NCBI GenBank assembly: GCA_002331625.1 | Contig: DCZN01000120.1 | Location: 61,336-72,078 of the forward strand | Length of the DNA: 10,743 nt | Direction of reading: 5' to 3' | Source of the DNA: Nitrospira sp. UBA2083 | GTDB taxonomy: Bacteria; Nitrospirota; Nitrospiria; Nitrospirales; Nitrospiraceae | Shown: in pieces, positions 1-8,198 of the stretch | How positions within the stretch are numbered: position 1 is the stretch's first letter | Layout of the letters: the number at the start of each line of letters is the position of its first letter | Notes under the pieces: model-generated | Told to the model about the DNA's origin: nothing | The model's input: the letters and a program-made list of their open reading frames with translations, nothing else | The model's database searches: none | Program-made: the position numbers and the translations under genes

Positions 1-38
1 TTAGGGGAATAGAAGGAGACCTTAGTGCAACCGACCAG

Positions 39-1478
39 TTATCGTTCCGCCTCAGTTAAATGTTCTTCGTTTTCCAGCTCATCCACCTCAGGATCGAGCT
101 TTCCCTTCGTCGTCGACGGATGGAGCCCGTATTTTCTGAGCATCTTATAGAAATCAGCCCGATACCGGCCAGCAAACTGAGCGGCACGCGAGATATTTCC
201 TCCTGTCAATTGAAGGACACTCTTCAAATAGGTCCGCTCGAATTCCTCCTTCGCTTCCGTCAACGGCTTGAGCGGCGATTCGGTCACGACACTGACTGTG
301 GGAAATAAATCGGGTGTCAGGGTATCTTGCTGGGACATCACTACCGCCTTTTCAACCACATTTTCCAATTCACGTACGTTGCCCGGCCATGGATTCATCA
401 TCAGGCGATGAAGAGCGGCAGGCGTAAAGCCTTTGATCTCTTTGTTGGACCGCTTCATGCTGAGCTTGAGGAAATGCTGAGCAAGCAGTGGGACATCATC
501 CCGCCGATCCCGCAATGGTGGAATGAACAGGGGAACGACCGAAATCCGATAATAGAGATCATTCCGAAAAGTCCCATTCTTGACCGCCTCGCTGAGGTCT
601 CTATTGGTCGCAGCAATAATGCGCACATCAACCTTCATCGAAGTCTCCGATCCGACCTCTCGAATCTCCCGTTCCTGGACAGCACGTAATAACTTCACCT
701 GCATCGAGAGCGGCATTTCACCAATCTCATCAAGGAAGAGCGTACCGCCATTGGCCATCTGAAAGAGTCCACGCTTTGCGCCATGCGCACTCGTGAAGGC
801 CCCCTTCACATGTCCAAACAGCTCACTCTCAAACAATGTTTCAGGAATGGCTGCACAGTTGAGTGCGACAAAAGGACCTTTACTGCGGCGGCTGTTCGTA
901 TGGATCACACGCGCCATGACTTCTTTACCGGTCCCGGTCTCTCCAAACAGCAGAATCGTGGCGTCCGAATCGGCCACTTGACCAATCTGCTGAAAGAGCC
1001 GCTGCATCGCCGGACTGCGCGCCACGACGTTCTCCAGTCCATACAATTCTTTGACCAACGACTTCAGCCGATCAATTTCACGGCTCATCCGTTGTTGCGA
1101 GAGTGCTTTTTCAATGGTCGCCTTGAACTCCTTGTCGTCGAACGGTTTCGTCAGATACCCAAATGCTCCACGTTGCATCGCCTCGACGGCATTAGGAATA
1201 CTGCCATGGGCCGTGAGGATGATCACTGGAAGGCCAGGATGGCTTCGCATCAACTCTTCGGTCACATCCAGCCCATCCTCACCCCGAAGACGGAGGTCGG
1301 TAATGGCCAAGTTAAACATGGTTTTTTTCGCCTCTCCGACTGCCTCCTGCCCCGTCGTACAGGATGTGACGGAAAACCCCATGGCGGACAACCGCATTTT
1401 CAGTAAATGCAACAATCCCTCATCATCGTCTACAACAAGAATGTTCTCTCGCTCCGTATTCTCTTGCTCCATGATCAC
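39..1478 (-). CDS. glrR: Sigma-54-dependent response regulator, GlrR/QseF type
   Basis: A 479-residue NtrC-family activator, probably the output of the kinase encoded two genes upstream. The receiver domain (about 12-125) has the acidic pocket D17-D19, phospho-acceptor D61 and K111. The AAA+ domain (about 152-385) has Walker A GETGTGKE (179-186), the sigma-54-contacting GAFTSA loop (226-231), Walker B GGTLFLDEIGEM (244-255) and GNVREL (366-371). A Fis-type helix-turn-helix covers about 405-452. Its wording (LTEAKEEFERTYL, then GGNISRAAQ and DFYKMLRKYGL) resembles E. coli GlrR more than NtrC or ZraR. An acidic tail of about 27 residues follows. The start is a GTG with AAAGGA 6 nt upstream; an in-frame ATG two codons later is the alternative. 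The gene lies 24 nt after the lipoprotein gene. In E. coli, GlrR activates glmY and rpoE; the targets here are unknown. Confidence 0.9.
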   Translation of the reverse strand: MIMEQENTERENILVVDDDEGLLHLLKMRLSAMGFSVTSCTTGQEAVGEAKKTMFNLAITDLRLRGEDGLDVTEELMRSHPGLPVIILTAHGSIPNAVEAMQRGAFGYLTKPFDDKEFKATIEKALSQQRMSREIDRLKSLVKELYGLENVVARSPAMQRLFQQIGQVADSDATILLFGETGTGKEVMARVIHTNSRRSKGPFVALNCAAIPETLFESELFGHVKGAFTSAHGAKRGLFQMANGGTLFLDEIGEMPLSMQVKLLRAVQEREIREVGSETSMKVDVRIIAATNRDLSEAVKNGTFRNDLYYRISVVPLFIPPLRDRRDDVPLLAQHFLKLSMKRSNKEIKGFTPAALHRLMMNPWPGNVRELENVVEKAVVMSQQDTLTPDLFPTVSVVTESPLKPLTEAKEEFERTYLKSVLQLTGGNISRAAQFAGRYRADFYKMLRKYGLHPSTTKGKLDPEVDELENEEHLTEAER

Positions 1479-1502
1479 CGTATCCTTTTAGTGTGGGGTT
1501 CG

Positions 1503-2282
1503 TCAGGGTGTCGTCTCGGGGCTGGGAACGGGAACCGTCGTCAGTGGGGGGCGGATCGGGCGAACCTTTTCACGCATCTCCTGATCGATTCGTTTTAAGG
1601 CTTCAAGTTGAGATGAAAGCTCTTCGACCTTTCTGTCCCGTTCGGCAAGCTGTTTCTGGAGATTCTGCACGGCCACCGGATCGGCCGACGCCTTCGCTGC
1701 ATCCTTCTTAGACAACAACGCTTCAATCTTGCGATCTCGTTCAGCTAGTTCGCGCTGTAAGGCGTCAACCGTCTCAGACTCATCTACCTTAGAAGAACGC
1801 ATCTTTTGAATCACCATCTCTCTGTCCAGCAAATCCCGTACCAGACGGTCGGTCGTCAAAGCTAGTGAGGTGTGCGCTCCGGCTATGGCAGGGGCAGTTA
1901 GGACTGCTTCTGACCACAACTTACGCTCAAAGGTCGCCGGTTCCTGCAAGACTTGAATCCAGGCTTTGCTCGATGCGGCCCATGGGCCCATCGGGGCGAT
2001 GCCGAGAACCTTGGAGAAATATTTCCCTGCAACTTCGCGGCTTTCATAGAGTCCGAGCAATCCAAGCGTAAAGTACACCTGATCGCATGAGTTCGATTGA
2101 GTGCACTTTGAGACCAGAGCCTCGTGTTTCCTTGCAAGCGATTGAAAATTATTGACTTCCTGCTGGTTAGCTACGAAATACGGGCGGGAGGCAGAAACTG
2201 GCGTTGTCCAACCTGCACATCCTGCAAGTAAGACAGAGAGGAAACTGGGACCCATTGTCATCATGAGAACCTTTATTTTCAC
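1503..2282 (-). CDS. qseG: Coiled-coil outer-membrane lipoprotein, QseG-like
   Basis: A 259-residue predicted lipoprotein. The signal peptide ends in the lipobox LLAGC, so the mature protein would start at C22. C60 and C66 could form a disulfide. A long predicted coiled coil (about 142-238) contains two near-copies of a 15-residue unit, ELAERDRKIEALLSK (178-192) and QLAERDRKVEELSSQ (211-225). The tail is rich in Pro and Thr. E. coli QseG has the same plan (lipobox, cysteine pair, C-terminal coiled coil, Pro-rich tail) and the same place between kinase and regulator genes; QseG is reported to contact the kinase. The match rests on architecture and position, since overall sequence similarity looks low. 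The GTG start overlaps the kinase stop (GTGA) and has AGGAAGGG 5 nt upstream, which suggests translational coupling. Confidence 0.75.
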   Translation of the reverse strand: MKIKVLMMTMGPSFLSVLLAGCAGWTTPVSASRPYFVANQQEVNNFQSLARKHEALVSKCTQSNSCDQVYFTLGLLGLYESREVAGKYFSKVLGIAPMGPWAASSKAWIQVLQEPATFERKLWSEAVLTAPAIAGAHTSLALTTDRLVRDLLDREMVIQKMRSSKVDESETVDALQRELAERDRKIEALLSKKDAAKASADPVAVQNLQKQLAERDRKVEELSSQLEALKRIDQEMREKVRPIRPPLTTVPVPSPETTP

Positions 2283-3751
2283 GGTGTCCCTTCCTTCTCT
2301 GACTTTGTCAACCGTAGGATAAACCGTACAGTCGCCCCCTTGCCTTTCTCACTTTCAATCCAAATTCTCCCACCATGCGCTTCAACAACCTTCTTCGCTA
2401 AAGCCAGACCTAGACCACTCCCTGCGGCATGTTTGACCTTCGTACGCCCTTGGTAAAAACGCTCAAAAATATGCGGCAGGTCCTCTGGGGCGATGCCCGG
2501 CCCTGTGTCTGAAACTGCGACCTCCAGCACGCCGGCTTGTGGGTCAGGTTTCATATGTACCTTCACCACACCCCCCTCCGGGCTGAACTTCAAGGCATTG
2601 GACAATAAATTGTCCAGCACTTGCTCAAGTCGGGAAGCATCCGCTTTGACCGAGGCCCGTTGCCCAGAATGTTCCAAGACCAGCTGCACATGCTTGGAGT
2701 CGGCCAGGAGACGGATCTTGTTGATGGAAATCTCAGCAATGCGCTGAAGATCCACGGGAACAATACGATACTCCATCATCCCGGCTTCCATTTTCGACAG
2801 ATCAAGAATCGTGGAGATCAGGTGAATCAACCGCTTGCTGCTGTCAGCCATAATCCGAAGCGTCGTTCGTTGCTCTTGCACCAATGGCCCAGGAATTTCA
2901 TCCAACAGCAAATGTGTCCCTTCCTGAATAGACGCCATGGGTGTACGCAACTCGTGAGAGACGTGCGCAAGAAACTCGGTTTTTATGTCATCGATTTCTT
3001 GTAGTTTTTGGCCCATCCAGTTTACGGTATCCACCAATTCTCGCAGCTCGGCCGGTGCCTTGATCTGAAGCGACGCGCCAAAATTGCCTTGCCCGATCTG
3101 CCTGATATGTCCCTGTAGCTCACGGAGCGGACGCAAAATCGTATAACTCGCCACGCCGGCGAGCCCCAACCCGAATACCAATGCCACTAGGACCAGCTGC
3201 TCCGTAACAGCCTCGGCTTGGGCGGCGCTCGCACGAGATTCGGTGACTCCGACACTGACTCGAGCCTCATGCAAATCGATATAACTCTGAATGGCTGCGG
3301 ACATCCGATCCATCAGCCCATCTCGCCTGCCTTCATAATCCGGCACGGCGAGTCGTGCCAGCTCCTTCCCTGCCTGGAAGGCATCCAGCAGTCTCAATCG
3401 TTCATTCAGCAACTCACCGGTCTCTTGAAGAAGGGTGAGGCCTTGCGCAGACTTTTCTTGACCTCTCAACAGATGAAGATTGCGCTGAAACTCTTCAATT
3501 TCCTCGGTGAGATGGGCTAAGAACGTGCGATCCCGAGTGGCAAGAAACTTCTTGTCACTATTCAATTGGGCATAGAGCGACCCCAGCAGTCGCTTAGCGG
3601 ATTCGACGGCTGGATAGTGGTAGGACGCCATCTGACTGCTCATGGCTGTCAACTGTCGAAGTTGAAACAGTGCGTAGAGATTGACGCCCCCCATGACAGT
3701 AATAATGACCAGAGAAGTCAAGACCAGCCGCCAGAATATCGAAAGCCGCAT
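2279..3751 (-). CDS. glrK: Membrane sensor histidine kinase, GlrK/QseE type
   Basis: A 490-residue inner-membrane kinase, presumed to phosphorylate the regulator two genes downstream. It has TM1 (about 8-29), a helical periplasmic sensor (about 30-183), TM2 (about 185-206), HAMP (about 206-258), a HisKA domain with the H box VSHELRTP (phospho-acceptor H266), and a HATPase domain. The HATPase shows the N box DNLLSNALKF (380-389), G1 DTGPGI (415-420) and G2 GSGLGL (444-449). The stretch SHELRTPMASIQEGT, then LLLDEIPGPL, closely follows the same part of E. coli GlrK. I chose the ATG at 3751, right before the first membrane helix with GAGGCGAGG upstream. A GTG at 3817 would add 22 residues unlike a signal sequence and lies inside an inverted repeat. 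It is the first gene of the operon and overlaps the lipoprotein gene by 4 nt. Confidence 0.88.
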   Translation of the reverse strand: MRLSIFWRLVLTSLVIITVMGGVNLYALFQLRQLTAMSSQMASYHYPAVESAKRLLGSLYAQLNSDKKFLATRDRTFLAHLTEEIEEFQRNLHLLRGQEKSAQGLTLLQETGELLNERLRLLDAFQAGKELARLAVPDYEGRRDGLMDRMSAAIQSYIDLHEARVSVGVTESRASAAQAEAVTEQLVLVALVFGLGLAGVASYTILRPLRELQGHIRQIGQGNFGASLQIKAPAELRELVDTVNWMGQKLQEIDDIKTEFLAHVSHELRTPMASIQEGTHLLLDEIPGPLVQEQRTTLRIMADSSKRLIHLISTILDLSKMEAGMMEYRIVPVDLQRIAEISINKIRLLADSKHVQLVLEHSGQRASVKADASRLEQVLDNLLSNALKFSPEGGVVKVHMKPDPQAGVLEVAVSDTGPGIAPEDLPHIFERFYQGRTKVKHAAGSGLGLALAKKVVEAHGGRIWIESEKGKGATVRFILRLTKSEKEGTP

Positions 3752-3797
3752 GAATCCTCGCCTCGCTCGGACTGGATCATGGATGGGGTGAGCGGGT

Positions 3798-3817
3798 GTG
3801 TATGGCAATCCATACAC
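3798..3817. repeat. Perfect 8-bp inverted repeat in the glrK leader
   Basis: GTGTATGG and CCATACAC are separated by CAAT. The repeat sits 47-66 nt upstream of the chosen glrK start. It could be an operator for a dimeric regulator or a small RNA hairpin; nothing in the sequence decides between these. Confidence 0.5.
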
Positions 3818-3855
3818 TATTTCAGTTCACAATCTCAAGCGCGAAGCTCATACCA

Positions 3856-3869
3856 CGCTTCAAGAAGCG
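3856..3869. repeat. Short inverted repeat upstream of glrK
   Basis: CGCTTC and GAAGCG are separated by AA. This 6-bp dyad lies between the terminator-like hairpin of the upstream gene and the 8-bp repeat nearer glrK. It may be chance or part of the glrK control region. I see no convincing sigma-70 promoter or correctly spaced sigma-54 site in this leader. Confidence 0.25.
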
Positions 3870-3899
3870 CCAAAGGCGGTACGGCTTTCCTGAAAAGCA

Positions 3900-3929
3900 G
3901 ATTCCAGACCGTACTTACGGTCTGGAATC
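3900..3929 (-). terminator. Perfect 14-bp hairpin, probable intrinsic terminator
   Basis: GATTCCAGACCGTA at 3900-3913 is exactly complementary to 3916-3929, leaving CT between the arms. Read on the minus strand, the hairpin is followed by TGCTTTTC, a weak T tract. The TAA stop of the membrane-protein gene is in the centre of the hairpin, so its last codons form one arm. It would separate that gene from the glrK operon. Confidence 0.65.
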
Positions 3930-4748
3930 AAATTGGTGAGAAAAGAGCCGTTGCCGCCGGGAAGACCCGCGAAGCGATGCAAACAGGTGGCCCCGAAACA
4001 ATAAGATGACCATCGTCACCGGCGGCGTGAGGATGAGCAGTACGATCCCCTGCCCTTCTGAATCGAGACCGATATACGACAACCAGCCCCCTATCGCCGT
4101 CAGCGGAAGCATGAGAATTTGCAGAAAGTCCAGCCCAGCGCCGCGACCGGCACGGCCAGACAATGAAAAGAATTCTTGAAGTCCACTGGGAGAAAGCACG
4201 ACCGGCAAGATGAAGAGGACGAATGGGAGAAACCATTCGATCCAATGCTCCAACACAAATTCATAGGATGACTTGAACACGTCCAGCGTGGACTCGTGTC
4301 GTACCTGATAAATCACTTCCGGTGCCGGATTCAACAGGATGAAGACCAAGAGCAAAAACGCGGAGAGAAGAAATTGGCCATAGGCTGGATTAGCTTGTAA
4401 ACCCATATCGAGCAGGAGCGTCGGCAGCCAGAGCACAAATCCGACACCAATCACATCCCAAAAATAATGCCCGAAGCTTTCCGTCACATCCGTGAGCCCG
4501 AGGGTTCTCGATGCACTCAGTGATTGTTCAATCAGCCGGAGCGTCGAACCGACCAGCAACGCATTCACGATCCCAAGAATAAACCCGCCGGCCATGCCCA
4601 ACGGAGCGGCAATCCTCGCAGCACCCAAAAACAGGATCGCAAAAATGATCAGGGCCACCATTGACACCCAGCTTTTGGTCAGCGAACGTCCGGTGGCGTA
4701 GAGAACGTGGCGATAGAGGTGGAGCGTAGCTGAAGCCAGATTGCTCAT
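3915..4748 (-). CDS. Polytopic membrane protein of unknown function
   Basis: I do not recognise the family. The 277-residue product has about seven hydrophobic segments (roughly 27-46, 50-70, 97-115, 125-143, 170-187, 208-226, 234-256), no signal peptide, and a basic C terminus (RGSSRRQR). There are no charged residues or motifs typical of a transporter active site. A Gly-rich loop SGRAGRGAG (197-205) precedes segment six. I chose the ATG at 4748; a TTG at 4787 would add 13 residues but has no ribosome-binding site, and the ATG has only a weak one (AGGG about 12 nt upstream). The gene diverges from clpB across about 150 bp and ends within a terminator-like hairpin, so it is probably monocistronic. 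Its neighbours do not indicate a function. Confidence 0.75.
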   Translation of the reverse strand: MSNLASATLHLYRHVLYATGRSLTKSWVSMVALIIFAILFLGAARIAAPLGMAGGFILGIVNALLVGSTLRLIEQSLSASRTLGLTDVTESFGHYFWDVIGVGFVLWLPTLLLDMGLQANPAYGQFLLSAFLLLVFILLNPAPEVIYQVRHESTLDVFKSSYEFVLEHWIEWFLPFVLFILPVVLSPSGLQEFFSLSGRAGRGAGLDFLQILMLPLTAIGGWLSYIGLDSEGQGIVLLILTPPVTMVILLFRGHLFASLRGSSRRQRLFSHQFDSRP

Positions 4749-4823
4749 GCCGATGCGTACCCTAGTCGGGATCGCGCGCGAGGTCAAGCACTCGTCGCAT
4801 TTGGGTCGAACAGACCTTTCAGG

Positions 4824-4851
4824 TTGACTTATCCGGCCGAATGATTATCAC
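4824..4851 (+). promoter_or_regulatory. Possible clpB promoter
   Basis: TTGACT (4824-4829) and TATCAC (4846-4851) are separated by 16 bp in the divergent intergenic region, about 45 bp before the clpB start. The -35 is good and the -10 matches 4 of 6. A better -10 look-alike, TATTAT (4870-4875), lacks a matching -35. No clear heat-shock sigma or CIRCE element is present. Confidence 0.3.
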
Positions 4852-4883
4852 TTACTTCATTGGCAGCATTATTATCATGATCA

Positions 4884-4890
4884 GAGGTGG
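4884..4890 (+). promoter_or_regulatory. Ribosome-binding site of clpB
   Basis: GAGGTGG ends 6 nt before the ATG at 4897. It supports that start over the in-frame ATG two codons downstream. Confidence 0.7.
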
Positions 4891-4896
4891 ATAACC

Positions 4897-7503
4897 ATGG
4901 ACATGAATCGGATGACGATCAAATTGCAGGAAGCCCTACAGTCCGCCTCTGGACATGCACAGCGGAGAAGCCATCAGGGGATCGATGTGGAACATGTCCT
5001 CCTGTCGCTTCTCGATCAGGAAGGGGGAACGACCCCGGCCTTGCTTGAAGGAGCCGGCCTCGCACTTCCCGCCGTTCGCCAGGCCGTCGAACAGGCGTTG
5101 GCAAAGCTGCCTCAAGTACAAGGCTCCGGCGCCGCTCCGGGTCAAATGCACGTCGCCAACCGTCTTACCCAGGTCCTCAATCGTGCCGAGGAGGAGCAGA
5201 AGTCCCTGAAAGATGACTTTTTAAGCGTCGAGCACGTGCTGCTGGCTATGGTTCACGAAGGAGGCGTGTTCAAGAAGCTAGGACTCACCAGGGACCGGCT
5301 CTTGGCCGGACTACAGCAGGTGCGAGGAAATCAACGTGTCACAAGCCAGGATCCAGAAAGCACCTACCAGTCCCTGGTGAAGTACGGTCGAGACCTGACC
5401 CAATTGGCTGGACAGGGCAAGCTCGATCCCGTCATCGGACGCGATGATGAAATCAGACGCGTGATCCAGATCCTCTCACGCCGGACGAAGAATAACCCGG
5501 TGCTCATCGGCGAACCAGGCGTCGGGAAAACTGCCATCGTCGAAGGGCTGGCAATTCGTATCGTGAAAGGCGATGTCCCTGAAAGCCTGAAGCACAAGAA
5601 ACTGTTTGCCTTGGATATGGGCTCGCTTGTCGCCGGAGCCAAGTTTCGGGGTGAATTCGAAGAGCGGCTCAAAGCCGTGTTGAAAGAGATTCAATCCTCT
5701 CAGGGTCAGATCCTTCTGTTCATCGATGAATTGCACACGGTCGTCGGAGCCGGAGCGGCAGAAGGCGCGATGGATGCCGCCAATCTGTTGAAGCCGATGT
5801 TGGCGCGCGGTGAATTGCATCTCGTCGGTGCGACGACACTCGACGAATACCGGAAACACATCGAAAAGGATGCCGCGTTGGAACGCCGCTTTCAGACAGT
5901 CTTGGTGGACCAACCGTCGGTGGAAAACACCATTTCCATTTTGCGCGGGCTCAAAGAACGATATGAGGTACACCATGGTGTACGAATCAAGGATAGCGCG
6001 TTGGTAGCCGCCGCGAAACTCTCGCATCGGTACATTTCAGATCGGTTTCTTCCAGATAAGGCCATCGACCTGGTCGACGAAGCCGCTGCACGCCTCAGGA
6101 CCGAAATCGACAGTCTTCCGGCCGAACTGGACGAAGTCTCACGTAAGGTCCTTCAGCTAGAAATTGAGCGGGAAGCGTTAAAGAAGGAGAAAGACGCGGC
6201 GAGTGCCGCCCGATTGACCGCCCTTGAAGCGGAATTAAACGAGAAGCAACGGGACCTGCAAGCGCTGAAGACCAGATGGGAATCGGAAAAGACCTCTGTC
6301 GCGCGGCTCCGAAAGACGCGCGAAGCCATCGAGGAGATCAAGCTCAAAATCGATCAGGCCGAGCGAGCCTACGATCTCAATCGCGTGGCGGAACTGCGGT
6401 ATGGAGAGCTGCCCCGATTGGAACGAGAGCTGGCGCTGGAGCAGCAACACTTAGGAAAAAAACAAGACGAGACCAGGCTGCTGAAAGAGGAAGTGGATGA
6501 AGACGAGATCGCCGCTGTGGTCAGCCGCTGGACCGGCATTCCGGTCTCCCGTCTCCTCGAAGGCGAAACCGACAAGCTCCTGAAACTGGAGGAGTTACTC
6601 CACCAACGTGTTGTCGGACAAGAAGAAGGAGTCCGGGCTGTCGCAGACGCCGTGCTCCGCGCACGATCTGGCATCAAGGATCCCAATCGTCCGATCGGTT
6701 CGTTTCTGTTCCTTGGTCCCACCGGAGTCGGCAAGACTGAATTGGCGCGGGCGCTGGCCGCTATTCTGTTCGATGACGAGGGGAATCTGGTCAGAATCGA
6801 TATGTCCGAATATATGGAAAAACACACCGTCGCCCGCCTGATCGGTGCACCGCCCGGATACATCGGCTACGAAGAGGGAGGCCAGCTGACCGAAGCCGTC
6901 CGACGGCGACCATTTTCCGTGATCCTGTTTGATGAAATCGAGAAAGCGCACCAGGACGTATTTAACGTCCTCCTGCAAGTGCTCGACGACGGGCGTCTGA
7001 CCGATTCACAAGGTCGTACCGTCGACTTTAAGAACACCGTCCTGATCATGACCTCCAATATCGGGAGCCCACATATCCTCGATGCCCAGCAACGCGGGGC
7101 CTCGTATGAGCAAGTCAAAACAGTGGTCATGGGCGAACTGCGGCAACATTTTCGTCCGGAGTTCCTGAATCGCGTGGACGAAATCGTCGTGTTCCACCCG
7201 CTCGGCACCGAGCAGTTGATCAAGATCGTCGAGATACAGCTGGAGCGACTCCGCAACAGACTCACAGAACGACGGATCACCTTGGCTCTCTCCGAATCCG
7301 CACTCCGCCATCTCGGAGAACGCGGGTATGATCCGGTATACGGGGCACGGCCGCTGAAGCGTCTCATCCAACACGAGCTGGAAACACCGATCGCGAGATT
7401 GCTGGTCAAGGGAGAGTTGCGAGATGGAGATACACTATCCGTCGATCTGAAAAACGGGAGCCTGGTACTGGTGCCGACTGTCACAGGGGAGCCAATTGCT
7501 TAA
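4897..7503 (+). CDS. clpB: ATP-dependent protein disaggregase ClpB
   Basis: An intact 868-residue Hsp100 disaggregase (E. coli ClpB has 857), cytosolic and hexameric, which threads aggregated protein through its pore together with DnaK. The Clp N domain has two repeats (about 1-145). NBD1 has Walker A GEPGVGKT (205-212), pore loop [12 protein letters not shown] (247-258, with Phe where E. coli has Tyr) and Walker B LLFIDELH (273-280). A coiled-coil middle domain (about 408-525) separates ClpB from ClpA/ClpC. NBD2 has Walker [10 protein letters not shown] (607-615), pore loop GYIGYEEGG (654-662) and Walker B VILFDEIE (675-682). The C-terminal domain contains [12 protein letters not shown] (811-822). 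There is no ClpP-binding IGF/L loop, as expected for ClpB. The ATG at 4897 has a good ribosome-binding site. The gene stands alone on this strand; no clear intrinsic terminator lies before the fold-back repeat 80 bp downstream. Confidence 0.98.
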   Translation: MDMNRMTIKLQEALQSASGHAQRRSHQGIDVEHVLLSLLDQEGGTTPALLEGAGLALPAVRQAVEQALAKLPQVQGSGAAPGQMHVANRLTQVLNRAEEEQKSLKDDFLSVEHVLLAMVHEGGVFKKLGLTRDRLLAGLQQVRGNQRVTSQDPESTYQSLVKYGRDLTQLAGQGKLDPVIGRDDEIRRVIQILSRRTKNNPVLIGEPGVGKTAIVEGLAIRIVKGDVPESLKHKKLFALDMGSLVAGAKFRGEFEERLKAVLKEIQSSQGQILLFIDELHTVVGAGAAEGAMDAANLLKPMLARGELHLVGATTLDEYRKHIEKDAALERRFQTVLVDQPSVENTISILRGLKERYEVHHGVRIKDSALVAAAKLSHRYISDRFLPDKAIDLVDEAAARLRTEIDSLPAELDEVSRKVLQLEIEREALKKEKDAASAARLTALEAELNEKQRDLQALKTRWESEKTSVARLRKTREAIEEIKLKIDQAERAYDLNRVAELRYGELPRLERELALEQQHLGKKQDETRLLKEEVDEDEIAAVVSRWTGIPVSRLLEGETDKLLKLEELLHQRVVGQEEGVRAVADAVLRARSGIKDPNRPIGSFLFLGPTGVGKTELARALAAILFDDEGNLVRIDMSEYMEKHTVARLIGAPPGYIGYEEGGQLTEAVRRRPFSVILFDEIEKAHQDVFNVLLQVLDDGRLTDSQGRTVDFKNTVLIMTSNIGSPHILDAQQRGASYEQVKTVVMGELRQHFRPEFLNRVDEIVVFHPLGTEQLIKIVEIQLERLRNRLTERRITLALSESALRHLGERGYDPVYGARPLKRLIQHELETPIARLLVKGELRDGDTLSVDLKNGSLVLVPTVTGEPIA

Positions 7504-7582
7504 AACTCAATCTGCGGAGAAACTAGAATTTCTTAGCATCACGAGTCAATTTCCTACAAACAGAAGAACTCTCTGAGGCCTT

Positions 7583-7707
7583 AGAGGATGCTGAAAAAGC
7601 TCCTCCAGCAAGGCCGCAGCGAGCGAAGAGGGGAGCATACTTAGAGCCGTATGTTGAGCCTCTGAGCGATGCGAGAACGCCGCTGAAGGGCTTTTGCAGC
7701 GTCCTCT
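7583..7707. repeat. 125-bp fold-back repeat (MITE/REP-like)
   Basis: The ends, 7583-7600 and 7690-7707, form 18-bp terminal inverted repeats with 16 of 18 matches. The interior is also imperfectly self-complementary: CAGC (7606-7609) with GCTG (7682-7685), CGCA (7615-7618) with TGCG (7670-7673), AGAGG (7627-7631) with CCTCT (7659-7663), and CATAC (7636-7640) with GTATG (7649-7653) around an 8-nt loop. The element can thus fold into one long hairpin. It has no useful ORF and no obvious target-site duplication. It fills most of the gap between two convergent genes and ends 2 bp from the stop codon of the minus-strand gene, so it may also work as a bidirectional terminator. From memory it resembles repeats scattered through Nitrospira genomes; copy number cannot be seen here. 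Confidence 0.75.
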
Positions 7708-7709
7708 GA

Positions 7710-8135
7710 CTACCCGATAGAGACGGCACCGCCTTTCGCGTCGTGCGTCAGCCCACTCTTATGCTGCTTGTCGATCCTCCACTCTGTCGATGAGACGTGC
7801 AGAAGGTGGCCTTTCATCGTATGAAACTCGCCCCGCGTGAAAGACACCGCATGAGGGGGTTTTGCCTCAAGCGTGAGCACGATTTTACCGGAATCTGCTT
7901 CCCTTATCGCGAGGCTCTTGTCCGTCTTCGTCAATTCATAGGCACGCCGTTCGTTGAACGTGAGTGTACTATCCACCACTTTGGCCAACATCCGGCCGTT
8001 TAAATCGAAGAGCGCAAAGTTCACCAGAAGCGCACCAGTTGAGGGATGACTGGCAACCTGAATTTGAGGCACCCCCTCAATTTCGATCGTGCCGTTTGAA
8101 TTGCGATAGAGATTAGAACCGATTTCGATATCCAT
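7710..8135 (-). CDS. Hypothetical protein, beta-rich, 141 aa
   Basis: I do not recognise a named family. The product has no signal peptide or membrane helix and reads as alternating short polar and hydrophobic segments, suggesting an all-beta fold. The middle (LFDLNGRMLAKVV, then TLTFNERRAYEL and SGKIVLTLEA) resembles the strand-turn pattern 'nG..lakv..n.l' seen in some phage-associated and HNH-linked hypothetical proteins, which is only an impression. The start is an ATG with TGAGG 4 nt upstream. The gene is convergent with clpB, and the fold-back repeat ends 2 bp past its stop. Upstream lie a possible promoter, two palindromes and then the broken fic gene. It appears intact and its G+C looks like that of the surrounding chromosome (about 52 % in one sampled line). 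Confidence 0.65.
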   Translation of the reverse strand: MDIEIGSNLYRNSNGTIEIEGVPQIQVASHPSTGALLVNFALFDLNGRMLAKVVDSTLTFNERRAYELTKTDKSLAIREADSGKIVLTLEAKPPHAVSFTRGEFHTMKGHLLHVSSTEWRIDKQHKSGLTHDAKGGAVSIG

Positions 8136-8161
8136 AATCCTCAGTCAGGTTGGATTACACA

Positions 8162-8185
8162 ATGGCGCCATGTGATCATCATCAC
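8162..8185. repeat. Adjacent palindromes upstream of the 141-aa gene
   Basis: The perfect 10-bp palindrome ATGGCGCCAT (8162-8171) directly abuts GTGAT-CATC-ATCAC (8172-8185). Both lie 27-50 bp upstream of the start of the 141-aa gene and just downstream of a possible -10 box, a position suited to an operator. The function is not proven. Confidence 0.35.
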
Positions 8186-8198
8186 TGCAGCCATCACT

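Noticed and set aside
20..40. Sigma-54-like CTGG...TTGCAC just after the regulator gene
   Set aside because: Only 6 nt separate GG and GC, far from the needed 10.
783..1406. 207-codon open frame on the plus strand
   Set aside because: It lies opposite the regulator gene, whose receiver and AAA+ motifs are clear; the plus-strand translation has no family features.
3751..3817. GTG at 3817 as the glrK start
   Set aside because: The added 22 residues do not look like a leader, the codon lies inside an inverted repeat, and the ATG at 3751 has a ribosome-binding site directly before TM1.
3861..3885. Sigma-54 promoter upstream of glrK (minus strand TTTGGCGCTTCTTGAAGC)
   Set aside because: The GG to GC spacing is 11 nt rather than the required 10, and the -12 box is poor.
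4785..4811. Possible CIRCE (HrcA) element upstream of clpB
   Set aside because: The left half CAAGCACTC resembles the consensus, but the right half 9 nt away matches only about 4 of 9 positions, and it lies far from the likely promoter.
5476..7484. Long minus-strand open frames of 183, 164 and 205 codons
   Set aside because: All are antisense to clpB, which is intact and unambiguous.
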